Shown here in pieces: positions 22,042-32,880 of a DNA stretch of 64,000 nt. A program made the translations under genes and the position numbers. Each line of letters opens with the position of its first letter. Within the stretch, counting starts at the first letter, position 1. The notes beneath the pieces were generated by a model that had not been told where the DNA came from, ran no database searches, and worked only from the letters and a program-made list of their open reading frames with translations. The DNA lies in NCBI GenBank assembly GCA_012845835.1, contig JABAKD010000023.1, positions 24,197,046 to 24,261,045 on the forward strand, read 5' to 3'. The DNA comes from Undaria pinnatifida (Eukaryota; Sar; Phaeophyceae; Laminariales; Alariaceae).

Positions 22042-22443
22042 TTGGTCCCTTTGTGTATCATATGGAACTTCGGTGCCTTGTTGCCCGTGGATAGACTGCA
22101 CGATGAGACGACTAAGCACAACAACCACGACAAGGACCCGAGCGTGAACCAGAAAGCCTTGCGGAAGCTAAACAAAAAAGCATGCGCCTCGTTACTTCGT
22201 CACGCCCCACTGGTATTGTATCCCCCGCTATGCCTGGATCTCAACATACTCGAGGGCGGTCGGTTCGACAAAACATTATGCTTCCTTCAGCATAGCAGCT
22301 CCCTTTTCCAACAATACACATTACCAGCATTTGATATTCCCATGGCAATGCCATGGCACTGCCTTAGGTCTCCAGTGCAGTACCATTACCATGGCCCTTC
22401 GTTACCGTTACCATGGCCCTTCCTTGCGGTGCTATTGCTATGA
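22042..22443 (+). CDS. Conserved ORF ahead of the CCATGG satellite (copy I)
   Basis: In this 133-codon frame the first ~95 residues look protein-like (ALRKLNKKACASLLRHAP, then LCLDLNILEGG). The rest runs into the CCATGG satellite and is probably not coding. Copy II (58972-59451) keeps the same frame with conservative changes in the non-satellite part. The segment may be an exon of an unidentified gene of the duplicated unit. No family is recognised. Confidence 0.3.
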   Translation: MVPLCIIWNFGALLPVDRLHDETTKHNNHDKDPSVNQKALRKLNKKACASLLRHAPLVLYPPLCLDLNILEGGRFDKTLCFLQHSSSLFQQYTLPAFDIPMAMPWHCLRSPVQYHYHGPSLPLPWPFLAVLLL

Positions 22444-22925
22444 CCATTCATTGCAGTTCCATGGCACTGCCGCAGTGTCAATGGCAATATTATGTTACTG
22501 CCATGAATGGCTGTGTATGGCAGTTTCATGGCAATACTATGGTAGTGTGACGGCAACGCCATGGCGGTGCCATGATACGCGCCATAGCAATTCTATGACA
22601 TACCCACGTCATCGCCATGACACGCCACAGAGATCGACTGCCTTGGTTAGGGTTGGGGTTGGGGTTGGGGTTAGGGCTACGAGTGCCGTATTACGCCTAT
22701 GATCGTCTCATGGCAGTACTATGGTAGCACCATTGACAATGTCATGTGATTTTTCCATGGCAATTCCATGAACGTTTTCATAACAAACCACGGCAACCAG
22801 CGCCATGCAAACCCATGGCAATGCCTCGAAAGTCCATGGCAGTGCCATGAAAGTCCGTCGCGTTGCCATGTCACTGCCATGAAAGCCTATGCCCCATTGA
22901 ATGTCATGGAACGTCATGGGGACTG
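22325..22925. repeat. CCATGGCA palindromic satellite-like region (copy I)
   Basis: About 600 bp contains many copies of CCATGGCA, TGCCATGG and TGGCACTGCCA-like words, often as overlapping palindromes with irregular spacing. Its texture resembles the GGAAGCTTCC/TTCCATGGAA arrays, but the core word is different. The same region occurs in copy II at about 59270-59880. Confidence 0.8.
22645..22676 (+). repeat. Interstitial telomere-like run GGTTAGGG(GTTGGG)n
   Basis: A run of TTAGGG and TTGGGG hexamers lies inside the CCATGG satellite and is repeated in copy II (59589-59620). A second run of CCCTGA/CCCTAA hexamers lies at 25108-25131 and, in copy II, at about 62033-62058. These may be telomere-like seeds or simple G/T repeats. 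They say nothing definite about the telomere type. Confidence 0.6.
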
Positions 22926-23349
22926 CCAAGACGGGCTGTAGAAGTTTCAGTATAAAAAAATATAGACTACCCCACCCACTCCTCAGACTTCGGTGCGCGC
23001 CTAATTTTGTTCCCTTATTCTGTATCCGCAACCAACTGACGGTGACCGCATCCCGTTCCTGGCCTCCACGTCGACCTGCCGCACCCATGTACTTCAGACT
23101 GAGATTTGCCGGCACTGGTTGAGCGGAGCATGCCCGTTCGGTGGTAAGTGGGATATCACTCGGTTGTGTTACGATCTCAAAGTGTACCGTCATTAGTATG
23201 ACGTCCTGTAGCTGTCGTTCACATTTTTTTTTGCGCGACGAAGCGTTGATAATATTACATGGAAAGCATATACAAGCTATTGTACTGCAGCAATATTGCG
23301 ATGAAAACACGTACATCATTTACTATTTGAATGTATAGACTCCACCCCC

Positions 23350-26300
23350 GGTGCAAGCTATCGCAGTGATAAAAATCCAAGGCAAGTCTAAGCACGGCAA
23401 CACGAGATAAGTGGAGCCTATCGCCTCGTGCTAGCGAACACGCGTTGAACCCGATTATTGCACACAGTACCTGGTTCGTTTTCGCGCTATCCATGCTCAC
23501 TCCCCTCCTCTCACCGCTCCCTTCTTCGGTGGTACGCGTCTGGCCTTGTTAATTTCCATGTTACCTGTAGTGAACTGCGCCTTCGCCCACGGTGCACAGG
23601 AGCTGAGGAGCCTGGCGCTGGACGCGTAAGTAAATGCGCCGGCATACACAGCACATGTACTGCGGTAAACATGCTAAGAAGAGTGCTTAGGGAATGTATT
23701 TGGGGTCCGCTTCGAACCCTAAACGTCGCAAGAAGCTTTCCGGAGGGGGCTTTAGTTCATGTTGACACACAATCTTATTCCAGAACAAAGTCTCCGTTCA
23801 ATGGCGCGATACCTCAGCCTGAAGAAAAGTGACGACCTGGAAACCAGCAACAACAGCTCTGTCGATTTAGTATACTTGCCGAGAAAGCTAATGCCCCCCG
23901 AGGTATGATGTTTAATGGGCGCTTGTTCCCATCGTCGAGTCAATACAATTTACCGGCAGAAACATACAAGGAAACCTGTCTACCAGGTATTATTGGCATG
24001 TCCGCACTTCGAAACATAGGCTTCTCTGTCGTACCGCGTTTGTCTTGTACTGAGCGTCCAATTATATATGGGAGCGCACGCGTTGAGATTCACATCGCCC
24101 ACGCACGCATGAGCTTTTGCATCGCACCATCTATATTATTTTAGCAGCTTGGGGGCATCATCTAACAGTCTCATGTCCAACGCTCTCTCTCGTGTATCTC
24201 ACCTCCACAGGGACCGCACATGCTTCGACGCCACCGGTACCAGGGCTGTCTACTTTCCGCAGGTGGTAAGTATAGCAGCGCCGAAATGGGGCGCTGCTGT
24301 TGTGCAACAGTTGCCGTACGTACCCAGCAGGGCGCATTTTAGGTGTTGTGCTGTTGCGCCAGGGCAACGGTTCCCGCGAAATCATGCGCACTACTACGCG
24401 CAACACGTGCCGAAGTCGTGTTGAGACTCTACTTTAGAACTGCGGAACACGTTGCTGCGCGCAACACGGGCTGGCGGCCCAAATTGCGCTCAGGTACCCA
24501 GTCGTCCCGTCTACTCTGGCTTTGCTATACCGTCACAACAATCACAAACAAGTCGGCAACAATCAAACATAGGTAGTCTACACATGTTCCGCTTGGAGTC
24601 AAAACCTGGTGCAGTCAGAGACCAAGCAATAATCGCACGCCACGAGCCCTGCGATTGCCCCAAAACTTCTTGCCTCATAATCTGCTTGTTATGATCTTAC
24701 TGCGCTGTCATCTCGTTTATGTGCTTACGTTTGTTAATTCATGTTCCGTTATTATCTACTCCATAGACTAGACAACGGTTGGGCAGTAAGGAAACATGAA
24801 ATCATACAAGTAACGAAAGAGCCTGTCGTGTGAACGACATAATGAAATAATGACGTGGGCAGCAGTGCAACGAAATGCATACCGTAGGCAGCGATTAAGA
24901 TTAAAAACACACACCACAAAGTCCCGTTATTATCTACCACATAGGCAGTCATAGCCAAAGAGCCCTTCCGATGAACAGTTGAAACCCAGGTGGAATACCC
25001 ATTTTACAGATAGATGTTGTACCTGGGTTTTCACCTCAAAAACAGGAACGATGTTTTCAACCAATCGCGGGTGACTTAAACTATTGGGATTTTCAAAACC
25101 ATGGAAATAACCCTGACCCTAACCCTGACCCATACGAAATACCGGTCGAAGTGCCCCAGCATGACGTCCTAGTGACGTCACTGGGGTGAAACGGTTGAAA
25201 AAAAAACAATAACGTATCACTGCCAATCGCGTAGTCCGTGTGATATCGTGTACCTGGTATTGTTTACTTTATTTGAGGCGCTATGTGTTTTCGGGTGAAA
25301 ACGGATCAGGTATATTATACCTGTTTTGGTTATAGCCCCGCAAATATCTCCCGCACATTGGGAATGCATGGGTATGTTTCGTTTCTCTTCGTGAGGACTG
25401 TGTTCACTCAAAGGGAGCTCGCCTAACAGCCAATAAGAGAGCGTACAAACTGCCTTCCAAGATCCGCGCGGCCACCTTGTTAGGTCTGCTGCCCAAAAGC
25501 CACGGTCGACTCCCAGAATGAACGCGATCGGTGCTCTGCGCCCCTAGAGCGTAGTAGATAGTCTAGAGTTTTAGCTATAGTAATATCTCTTGCAACTTAT
25601 GCCCTCCCCTCCCCCCCCCCCGTTTGATTTCCTACAGGCAACTGGCGGTGCGGCGGCATCCTGTCGCGACCAACGGTAAGTCTCGCCGAATCGAGGCATC
25701 GTGAACAGAGTCGCGCTTGCTGTATGTAGTACCCCCTTGAACGTCTCTGACAGACGGTACATACGTGAACAGAGTTGCGTCTGCTGTATGTGGTACCCCC
25801 TTGAACGTCATTGACAGACGGTATAATAATACTGTATACAATAGCAATTGCACGTCATGTTGCTCCGATATATGAACATGCGGGCACGGTACAGAAAAAC
25901 ACAATACTATGGGGCGTCCAAGTATCGGTCCGTGAAACATGTAGAAGTACAATACGGGCGATCATCGCTCGCCACGAGGCCAGGTACGGCAATATTACCG
26001 GAGTGAAGCTCCATGAGACGCGTGGCGAACACCCGGGAGCGCTTCACCAACAACGCGCGCCACGACAGTGATGCCAGGGTACATACAACTTTTGGGCCAA
26101 TTGTTTCTGATTGACGGTATGATACTGTTAATGTTAACAGTCAACTGAGGAAGTACCCAATACCGTTGAAATCTAGCTTTTGTTGTGTACATACATGTTT
26201 GTTTATTTAGTTACATGACAGATTGTGTTGCTCATCGGGTTAAGCGTACAGTTTTGCTCAAAGACAGTGTTGTTTGTATGACGTATCGATCTCCCCAAGT

Positions 26301-27270
26301 GGGAGTTCACAAAAAATAGGTGCACCTATCCTTCAGCAGGCGTCATGCTCCCCTCGTTATGAACATAGTCCTCTCACGTACACCCATACCCCCGCGCCCG
26401 GTGTTTAGTAAGCCCATCACAGACATCTTACCCACCCGTGTTTCCCCTCCCTTTCTTCACCTCCTTGCTGCCAAGGTGCAATGCCTGCCGCGACCGCACA
26501 GTGTGCGGCTCGAACATGCGGCGACTCTTACCGAGCAACAGGATCGAGTGCTACCGCGCCCCTCGCAGAAACGACAGTGGCCTCCATGGGTTGGTGCTCG
26601 GCAATTCGGCACCTTCTTACGCCATGGATGATGTGGGTGCAGCTATGTCTTCTATGTTTCAGGAGAAATTATTGCCGATTGAACCGACTCATCGTAGGCG
26701 CATTTGAAAGCTTTCGTCCAGTGCCACTGCACATAGACTACATATCAAACATCATTTTCTTTTTAGCATCCCTTTTTTTCATCCCAGCTCAGCTCGTGAG
26801 AGGTTGTTACCGTCAGCGGCCTTCTGAAAAAGCCATGGTCATATGTGTCTTACCTTCTCCCCCACGGCACGTGCCCTCGTTTTATCCCGCATAGGCTTCA
26901 GCATTTCCACTTTCAGCTTTTTATGCTCGTCGATTTCCATTGAACCGTGCAAATCCACCCTCTCGCGCTGTCCCCTAGTCAATATTTTGAGCAAAAAAAT
27001 GTTCCTGCGAGCACGAACACGCACTCGGGAGGATTCGAACCCGACTTTATCAGGGACAAGACTCATGTCCTACTCCACGGTGAACGCCTCTATCCCATTA
27101 TTATCTATGATCGAATTGATTTACGCTACAGTAGGTGGAGCAGGGACGCACTTATACAAGCAAGCATGACGTACTTTAACTCTCTTCTTCCAAAAGAAAA
27201 GTTGGCTAATTTACTCGAATCGCCGTGCGCGCTAATATGCCGCTGTTGTAGCTTACGTGAAGTGCTGTGA
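23350..27270 (+). CDS. Candidate multi-exon gene in segmental duplication, copy I (probably damaged)
   Basis: Several short open blocks have splice-like edges that are preserved in copy II: a block ending GGACGC before GTAAGT at 23626; 23784-23902 (acceptor ATTCCAG, donor GTATGA; reads KKSDDLETSNNSSVDLVYLP); 24211-24265 (acceptor CTCCACAG, donor GTAAGT); and 25638-25675 (acceptor CCTACAG after a C tract, donor GTAAGT). Two longer protein-like frames follow: about 26474-26707 (CNACRDRTVCGSNMRRLLPS) and 26947-27270 (HVLLHGERLYPIIIYDRIDL). In copy I the first block has extra stops upstream (near 23409 and 23430) where copy II is open. Joining order and phases are not proven, and I do not recognise the product. 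Confidence 0.3.
25701..25826 (+). repeat. 64-bp tandem duplication (copy I)
   Basis: Two direct copies of GTGAACAGAGT...GACAGACGGTA with period 64 start at 25701 and 25765. They differ at a few positions. The same pair exists at 62625 and 62689 in copy II, so it predates the segmental duplication. Each unit ends in an acceptor-like CTGACAG/TTGACAG. Confidence 0.85.
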
Positions 27271-27957
27271 TAATACAGGCAGCACGATCAGCGATGGTTA
27301 AGGTTTTGGTCCAAATCTAGGGTGAAGATAGTATATGAACGCGTCAAACTCGCTATTCACAGTGGTTTCGCCTACACTCTCCCTTCGCCTGTCCTGTGAT
27401 GCGCTTTTGTTGTTTTCCAGCTGCACCTGTCCATGAACTGCCTACGGCTGGACTCGAAACAAACAAACTCCAACCAGCACGCCGCTCACACGTACGTATT
27501 GACGCCTGCTACAAGAGGGGCAGTATCACTGTTAGCGTAATTTGTTCTGCCTGGACTAGCTCCCCAAAATATGAACTACTCTATCCCACCGGACAACTAT
27601 TAATGCAGTAGCTTTAGTGTTTTCCAACATGATTCCATGCACATACAATACGTAGACCATGGGATTGTTCATCGGGTTCCACGGCCATTTTCTCTGGAAT
27701 AAGGAATTGGGGGGAGTGTCGAGTTCCTCAAGTGAAGAGTACCGAATATCATTTTAGGTGCAGCTCTACAGCAGCATGCGCCTCTATCTACCTCTACCTT
27801 GTATTTCGCGCCCCTCGCTTGCGTCGGCATTATAAGTTTGTACGTGTGCCCGGTTTGTGTATAATACGAAGTATGCAAAATTGAACAATATACGGATCCA
27901 CGGACAAGACACCTCGTCCCCCTTACCGGCCAATAACTTGACTCAACATGCCCATGC
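27077..27957. other. Region right of the comparable part of duplication S
   Basis: The protein-like frame that begins at 26947 runs to 27270. After that I see only a 71-codon frame (27396-27611, +) following a TTTTCCAG acceptor-like site, with no recognised domain, and AT-rich sequence. Confidence 0.35.
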
Positions 27958-28524
27958 GTGTTCAGCGGGGACAAATCCAGGGGCAACTTCTCCCTTTGGG
28001 AATCTCCGAACATCATACTTCAAGGTGCCGCCTTGGGATGTGCTGAGGCGAACGGCCGCAAGTACAAGGCAGACGAAGGAGTCCCACGCCGCGTGTTCGG
28101 CAGCGTCAACACCAGAGCCATTGTTGGCGGAGAGGTACCTCGCCATGGGTTCGACGAAGTAAGCACCAAATCCGTCAGCACGAGGCCCGTTGTCCACGCA
28201 ACTGCCGCCACCGAGGCTGGGGTGAGGGGCAGCATCCGCGGACGCAAAACATGGGCCAAAATCGCACGAGGCGGCAGCGATGACGGCGCCGACAACGACC
28301 CGTCACTTTTGCAGGGGAACCAGTACCGTGAACTGGTGGAAGTTAGTTTTTGCTCTGGCGAGAGCTCTCGTCCTCGCTCCGACGTCGTATATAACTCAAG
28401 GCACGACATCGTGCCGAGGACAGGTGGTGAGTGTAATGTAATAATAGCACTGCACGCGCGATTTTCAATGCAACCTATACCCTGCTTTCCGCATATCTAT
28501 ATGCTTGCAGTTACCAGCATATGA
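27958..28524 (+). CDS. Unrecognised ORF of 188 codons
   Basis: This is the longest + frame in the 27-32 kb region. Its first two thirds are rich in Gly, Ala, Arg, Asp and Glu (for example GGSDDGADNDPSLLQGNQY), a composition unlike the low-complexity frames around it. The opposite strand is open over 28020-28409 but is Pro/Ser/Leu-rich as an antisense shadow would be. Donor-like GTACCT at 28134 and GTAAGC near 28160 suggest that it could be two or more exons. No domain, signal or membrane segment is visible. It is single-copy in this window. Confidence 0.35.
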   Translation: MFSGDKSRGNFSLWESPNIILQGAALGCAEANGRKYKADEGVPRRVFGSVNTRAIVGGEVPRHGFDEVSTKSVSTRPVVHATAATEAGVRGSIRGRKTWAKIARGGSDDGADNDPSLLQGNQYRELVEVSFCSGESSRPRSDVVYNSRHDIVPRTGGECNVIIALHARFSMQPIPCFPHIYMLAVTSI

Positions 28525-29697
28525 GTGTCCGCCATCTTCTCGCACAACATATTAGTAACAACATAACGGAGCAGTGCCGAGGTCCACGTACACCACTACC
28601 CAAGGCCTCACGTCAGCTTATTATGTGATGGGACTGGCGTGCTAACGTCTGGTTTTACCGAAGCCCCCATACATAGATAGGTGGATAGTCCGTCTCAGGT
28701 TTTTGCAGGCAATATGTGCGACGTTATTGTCCGTTTACGCGGTACCAACAATCACTGCGGCGCGGAAGCATGGATGCGTTTTAGTTTACCCACCGTTACA
28801 TAACGAAGCGTGCGTTTCTTTCGTCGATGGTCCGAATTTCATCGAAGGGAACCCGCGCTTTCAGCGCCATTCCTTTCAGCCTCGGCGTAAATTCGTCAAT
28901 GGGGGTACGCGCTTATCACGCCGCTCCCCTCAACCATGGCACGGGTTTGTTTTTAGTCCTGCCGACGATGCCGTTTGTGAGGGGCATGATGGGCGGAGAG
29001 ACAGTGCCCCCAGACAAGTCTGTCTCTTAAGCTAGTCCTTGGTGATTATATCGCCTTTTTTTACCCTCTCTCTGAAGACGTAGGAGAGAATCAGTCCCAC
29101 CAGCTGGATGGCATCTAACAATATAAGGGGCTCTCATCTATCTGTCTAATTTCATATTGATACAAATACAAACCACCATCCTTTATCAATACCGAAACCA
29201 CTGATTACATATGTTTGATGTATTTACCGGCCTTCCAATGCCGTACCATAAAAGGTGCTACATTTGTACGTAGCTATCTTCGAGTTATTTCTATACCCAA
29301 GCAGACTTGACGATTGTGTAGTAGTGCTTATTTGTATTACTGTCATCGCCCAAACACCACACATACATGCAATATTTTGGTGGGGGGCCTCTGTGTTTTT
29401 TCTAGCCATGGCCCGTCCTTTCTGACGAAATAGCGCTTGTTTGTGGAAAATAAAATAGCACGAAACCGCTACCACATACAAGTCGTACATGTGACTGTAT
29501 TTCATATTTCACTTTGGTTATTTCGGGCATCTCGATGACACTCCTCCTCGCCGCATTCTGTCTCATGATACGTTTGGACAATTCGTCCTGCAGATTTCTC
29601 CTACTTCCAGACACGCCGAGCCAGCCACCGCTCCGCCTCAATCCCGCCGAGACGATCACCGGCTGGTAGGCCTGCTTCCTCGGCTTCTGTTGCCCTC
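28525..29697. other. Weak ORFs only
   Basis: A 110-codon + frame at 28703-29035 is Arg/Phe/Pro-rich and overlaps a second open frame. A minus frame at 29402-29659 is unconvincing. No repeats or RNA genes are seen. Confidence 0.3.
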
Positions 29698-29991
29698 ATG
29701 ACAGCTGGTAGCACCGTCGATTGGGACCCGGTCAGGTACGATGCACCTCACTTGGGAGACGCTTCAACTTCGTTCTGTGACGATAAGAAACAGGCAGCGA
29801 TGGAGGCGGGTCGTGCCAACCTCACAATGCAACAGACCCTTGAACCACCACGCCGTGGTGCGAGTTTCCAGTTGCATCGGGGGAGGATTCTGACTCAAAG
29901 AAAAGGCTGGACGCGCTGGAAGTGCCCCGTGTGTCTCGTGTTTTGCGAAGCAACGAGTGAGTGCAGCGATATTCCTATTATTTGCTTGTGA
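29698..29991 (+). CDS. Unrecognised ORF of 97 codons with a CPVC motif
   Basis: The frame reads MTAGSTVDWDPVRYDAPH, then a Gln/Arg-rich middle, and near the end WKCPVCLVFCEATSE. The Cys pair could bind metal but no further ligands follow. The composition is plausible for an exon, and the region is single-copy. No neighbour gives it a role. Confidence 0.3.
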   Translation: MTAGSTVDWDPVRYDAPHLGDASTSFCDDKKQAAMEAGRANLTMQQTLEPPRRGASFQLHRGRILTQRKGWTRWKCPVCLVFCEATSECSDIPIICL

Positions 29992-32119
29992 GCTTATGGT
30001 GAAAGCTTAACAACGTGGTAGGCCCAATATTATAGATCCAGGAAAAATAGCCCCCAAACATGAAAGAAAAAACATTCGATACATCGATTTATTGAGCAAA
30101 CTACAGCAAATCAAGACGATTGGGTCGCCGTTCAGTCAGCTGGTCGGTGTTTGGGTGCAAGTCTTCGATCTGTGCATTGACTCTTGAAGGGCTGGCAACG
30201 CGACGGCTCAATTTTTCGGAAGTTCGAAGCTTGCTCGTAAATAAATCCAAAAACAAACGAGAGGCTGATCATGCCGATAATCCCGTCTTTAGAGCCTCCC
30301 ACCACTTAAGCAGACCACCCGTGGTCCTGGTTAAGGAATAGGGAGCAGCGCTTGCACGGGTTAGGTAGGAATGATCTTAGTCGTGGCCATCACACTGCAT
30401 TATACCCGTATGTTTGCCAGATTTAGGACGCTTTAACGATGCATCAAGCACCCCCTAGCCATATATTAATAGTAGCATTGCATGTTTCTGCGCCTATTTC
30501 GCATCCATGTTTGTGTCTGTTTATGCCTTCAATTTCGTGTTCGACCGGTTACACTGTCTTGTATCATTTTCTTCAGCCCGCGGTTTTTGTCGGAGAGTAC
30601 CCGCACCAGGCCGAATTCTGGCCGTGAATCGACCACGACCACGCTGAACACCGGCAGGCTTGATACTGGCCGTGAACCGACTATGGCCTCGGTGAACGAC
30701 GGATGGCAACCCAATCTTCCGCAGCCAGAATCCCCTCACTCCTTCTCCTAAGGTGAGGCAGGGGGAAACAACATTGTGGCGTGCTGTTGACAAGCAACGG
30801 ACAATATTTCAAACAAGAGCATAACATAGGGCCACGAGAACTATAACGCTTCAACAAGAGGTAAAAACAAATATACATTGAGTCTTGCATTGGTGCACCA
30901 TCCCCTTCGCATGCCGAATAAAGTAAAGTAGTTCAACGTGAAGACAACAAGGAAGCACACTAAAAAAAAAAACCGGTAGTCTAACGGAGTACAACCATGT
31001 GATACGTCAATTATTGGCATTCTTAACAACAGCAGTTCGAAATGCGTACCGTCACCTTGACAATTGATTATCTACCAGAATAAAAAACCACCCAGATTAA
31101 TAAACAATACTCAGAAATAGACGATTGCCATAAACTATACTTGCCGTTCGAGCCATCCATGCACCAGTTCCTACTGGTACTCATCGTACGATCTTAAATT
31201 TCCATCCACCCCCCACCCCTCACCCGCTCACCGCCGGTAATACAACTTTATTTTTTATTTTCCCTCCGATAACGTAGCTTAAACACCATTCCGATAAAAA
31301 TCGAACACCCTTCCGTAAGACTGGAATACCTGTTTCCTGTGACTTTCCGCCAGTATTTTCCAAGTTCTCTTTCCCCATACTCGTACGTTTTGATTTTATG
31401 ATAAAAAAATCTTGGGACTTCCGCACCTGTTAGATATTGGCCTCGTTAAAAACAGGTTATATGGATCCCGTGCAAAAAATCACCCCGCTGTAAACCCTGA
31501 TGTGATACATACATGGAGAAATATCAACAACAGCATGCCATGAACACCCTTAGACTATATAATTAATGCATACAGCGAGATCTAAACTTATTCACGGTAA
31601 CATAAGACAACACCAAGTACTCGATCACAATATTCTCTTTGGATCTCGCACCGTTCGTCTAGTAGCTCCTTTTAATTTTGCGAACCACTCCATGTTATAC
31701 GCCCCCCTTCCCTCATGGTTTTATTTTTAATGTACAACCAGGTATTGAACAGCTGGTGCATTCCGCATCCTTCAGGGTATACCCCCTAAAAACGGGTTTT
31801 ATATGGTTTTGTGCGGAGAGTGATTACACCATTAATGACTGAATGTCATTGCATCACCCTGTTGGCCCTTGTACTAGCTAGCACTAAGGGGTGTTATTGG
31901 CCTTTATTCTTCATGAGGACGTGCGCACCGCATAACACGCGCGCGACAGGAGTATCACACACAGCAAATATGAGTCTCGACGAAATCTTCGATTTCACAG
32001 CTGTTGTAGTGTATAGACTACATAATTATAATAAAACGAAGGTAGATTTCGTGCATACGGAGACGCTACCCACATAGAATATATTGCCGGATTTTGTCCT
32101 CGACGCGTTGCCTAAATCA
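29992..32119. other. AT-richer single-copy region with a possible terminal exon
   Basis: Near 30577 a TTCTTCAG acceptor-like site is followed by an open block to TAA at 30749-30751 with an imperfect Thr/Arg/Gly-rich repeat (NSGREST, DTGREPT); this might be a last exon. The remainder, including 30800-31800, shows no protein-like frame. Family D remnant lies at about 31925-32011. Confidence 0.3.
31925..32011 (-). repeat. Dispersed repeat family D, partial inverted copy
   Basis: On the + strand it reads CGCGCGACAGGAGTATCACACACAGCA and then ATGAGTCTCGACGAAAT, matching the inverted copies at 21.8 and 58.8 kb but diverged (MSLDEIFDFTA). It is followed by a TAGACTACATAATTATAATAAAA tail. Confidence 0.65.
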
Positions 32120-32880
32120 ACAATAATGGTATACCCGCTTTGCGGTAGGGGTTGGGCTCCTTGAAGCCAGAGATTTCTCGCTCGACTAAAGGCCTACAAC
32201 AGCACCCACAATCTGTGGACTATGGGTCTGTTGTGTATGTTCCAAACGTTGCCGTTAGATGCCTAGTCCATGGGGTTGTGTACCGGGATCAGCATATACA
32301 ACTTATATCATAGTCGCCTGTTAGGGGGGGTATAGAGCTCCCTACCTACGAGAGGGGCCTCATAAACGTTACTGGCAGGGCTACCCGTACCGTGGCACCC
32401 CCCGGTATTAACATATATCAGCACACATGTCTCCCGCTTCCCTCACGTTAAACAGTGCTTACCCCGGCTGTCCCCATCTCCCCCCGTTATTCCGATCTCG
32501 TCATGTTCGCGTGGTACTCATCGATTTCAAGTACGATGGGGTATTTCCGGTGGTCAGGGACGTCACCGGTATCCCGCCGCGCCCTGCGCTTGCTTGGGGA
32601 CCGGGTGCTTCCTAGACCGGTACTATCACCAGACAAATCTCGTCAATGTGGTAGTATTGTTCAGCTGCCGATGGTTTGTAGCCCGCCGCGAGATGCACGG
32701 CTATATTTTCACATATGGGGGGCTTTTTTACGTGGCAAGACCGCTTATCCATGGGAAGGCTGAGTGGTCTCATGTATATGTACCACGTTCGGATACAATG
32801 TCATGTCCCCCCTCGACTCGTGGTGTTAGCACTGCGAACGAGAATAGCGTTGATAGGCGGCAACTAGCGGCAAGCTGAGC
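32120..32880 (+). pseudogene. Decayed long reading frame, unidentified
   Basis: One + frame from about 32120 to 32763 is interrupted by only two stops (near 32307 and 32449) and has protein-like composition: VVYVPNVAVRCLVHGVVY, then GGIELPTYERGLINVTGRA and MFAWYSSISSTMGYFRW. A second frame continues to 32878 (MHGYIFTYGGLFYVARPL). The pattern suggests an old coding sequence with a frameshift near 32620-32700. I cannot assign a family. Confidence 0.3.

Larger units (their letters stand above)
19772..27076 (+). repeat. Segmental duplication S, copy I
   Basis: From TAGTCTATATATTTGGC at about 19772 the sequence is collinear with 56212-64000. Length differences are almost wholly explained by a 500-bp MITE present only in copy II. 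The left boundary is sharp and lies in AT-rich sequence. The right boundary is not seen because copy II runs off the window, so 27076 is only the last base that can be compared. Divergence is uneven: many substitutions and small indels before about 25.5 kb, but almost none from about 25880 to 27076. Confidence 0.93.

Noticed and set aside
24270-24470. Inverted words (GTTGCGCC/GGCAAC, CAACACG/CGTGTTG) suggesting a small foldback element
   Set aside because: Short, unevenly spaced and without target duplication; present in both copies of the duplicated segment with no empty site to compare.
26990-27060. GGATTCGAACCC resembling a tRNA T-arm on the minus strand
   Set aside because: The flanking bases do not form a T stem or acceptor stem, and the segment sits in a protein-like frame.
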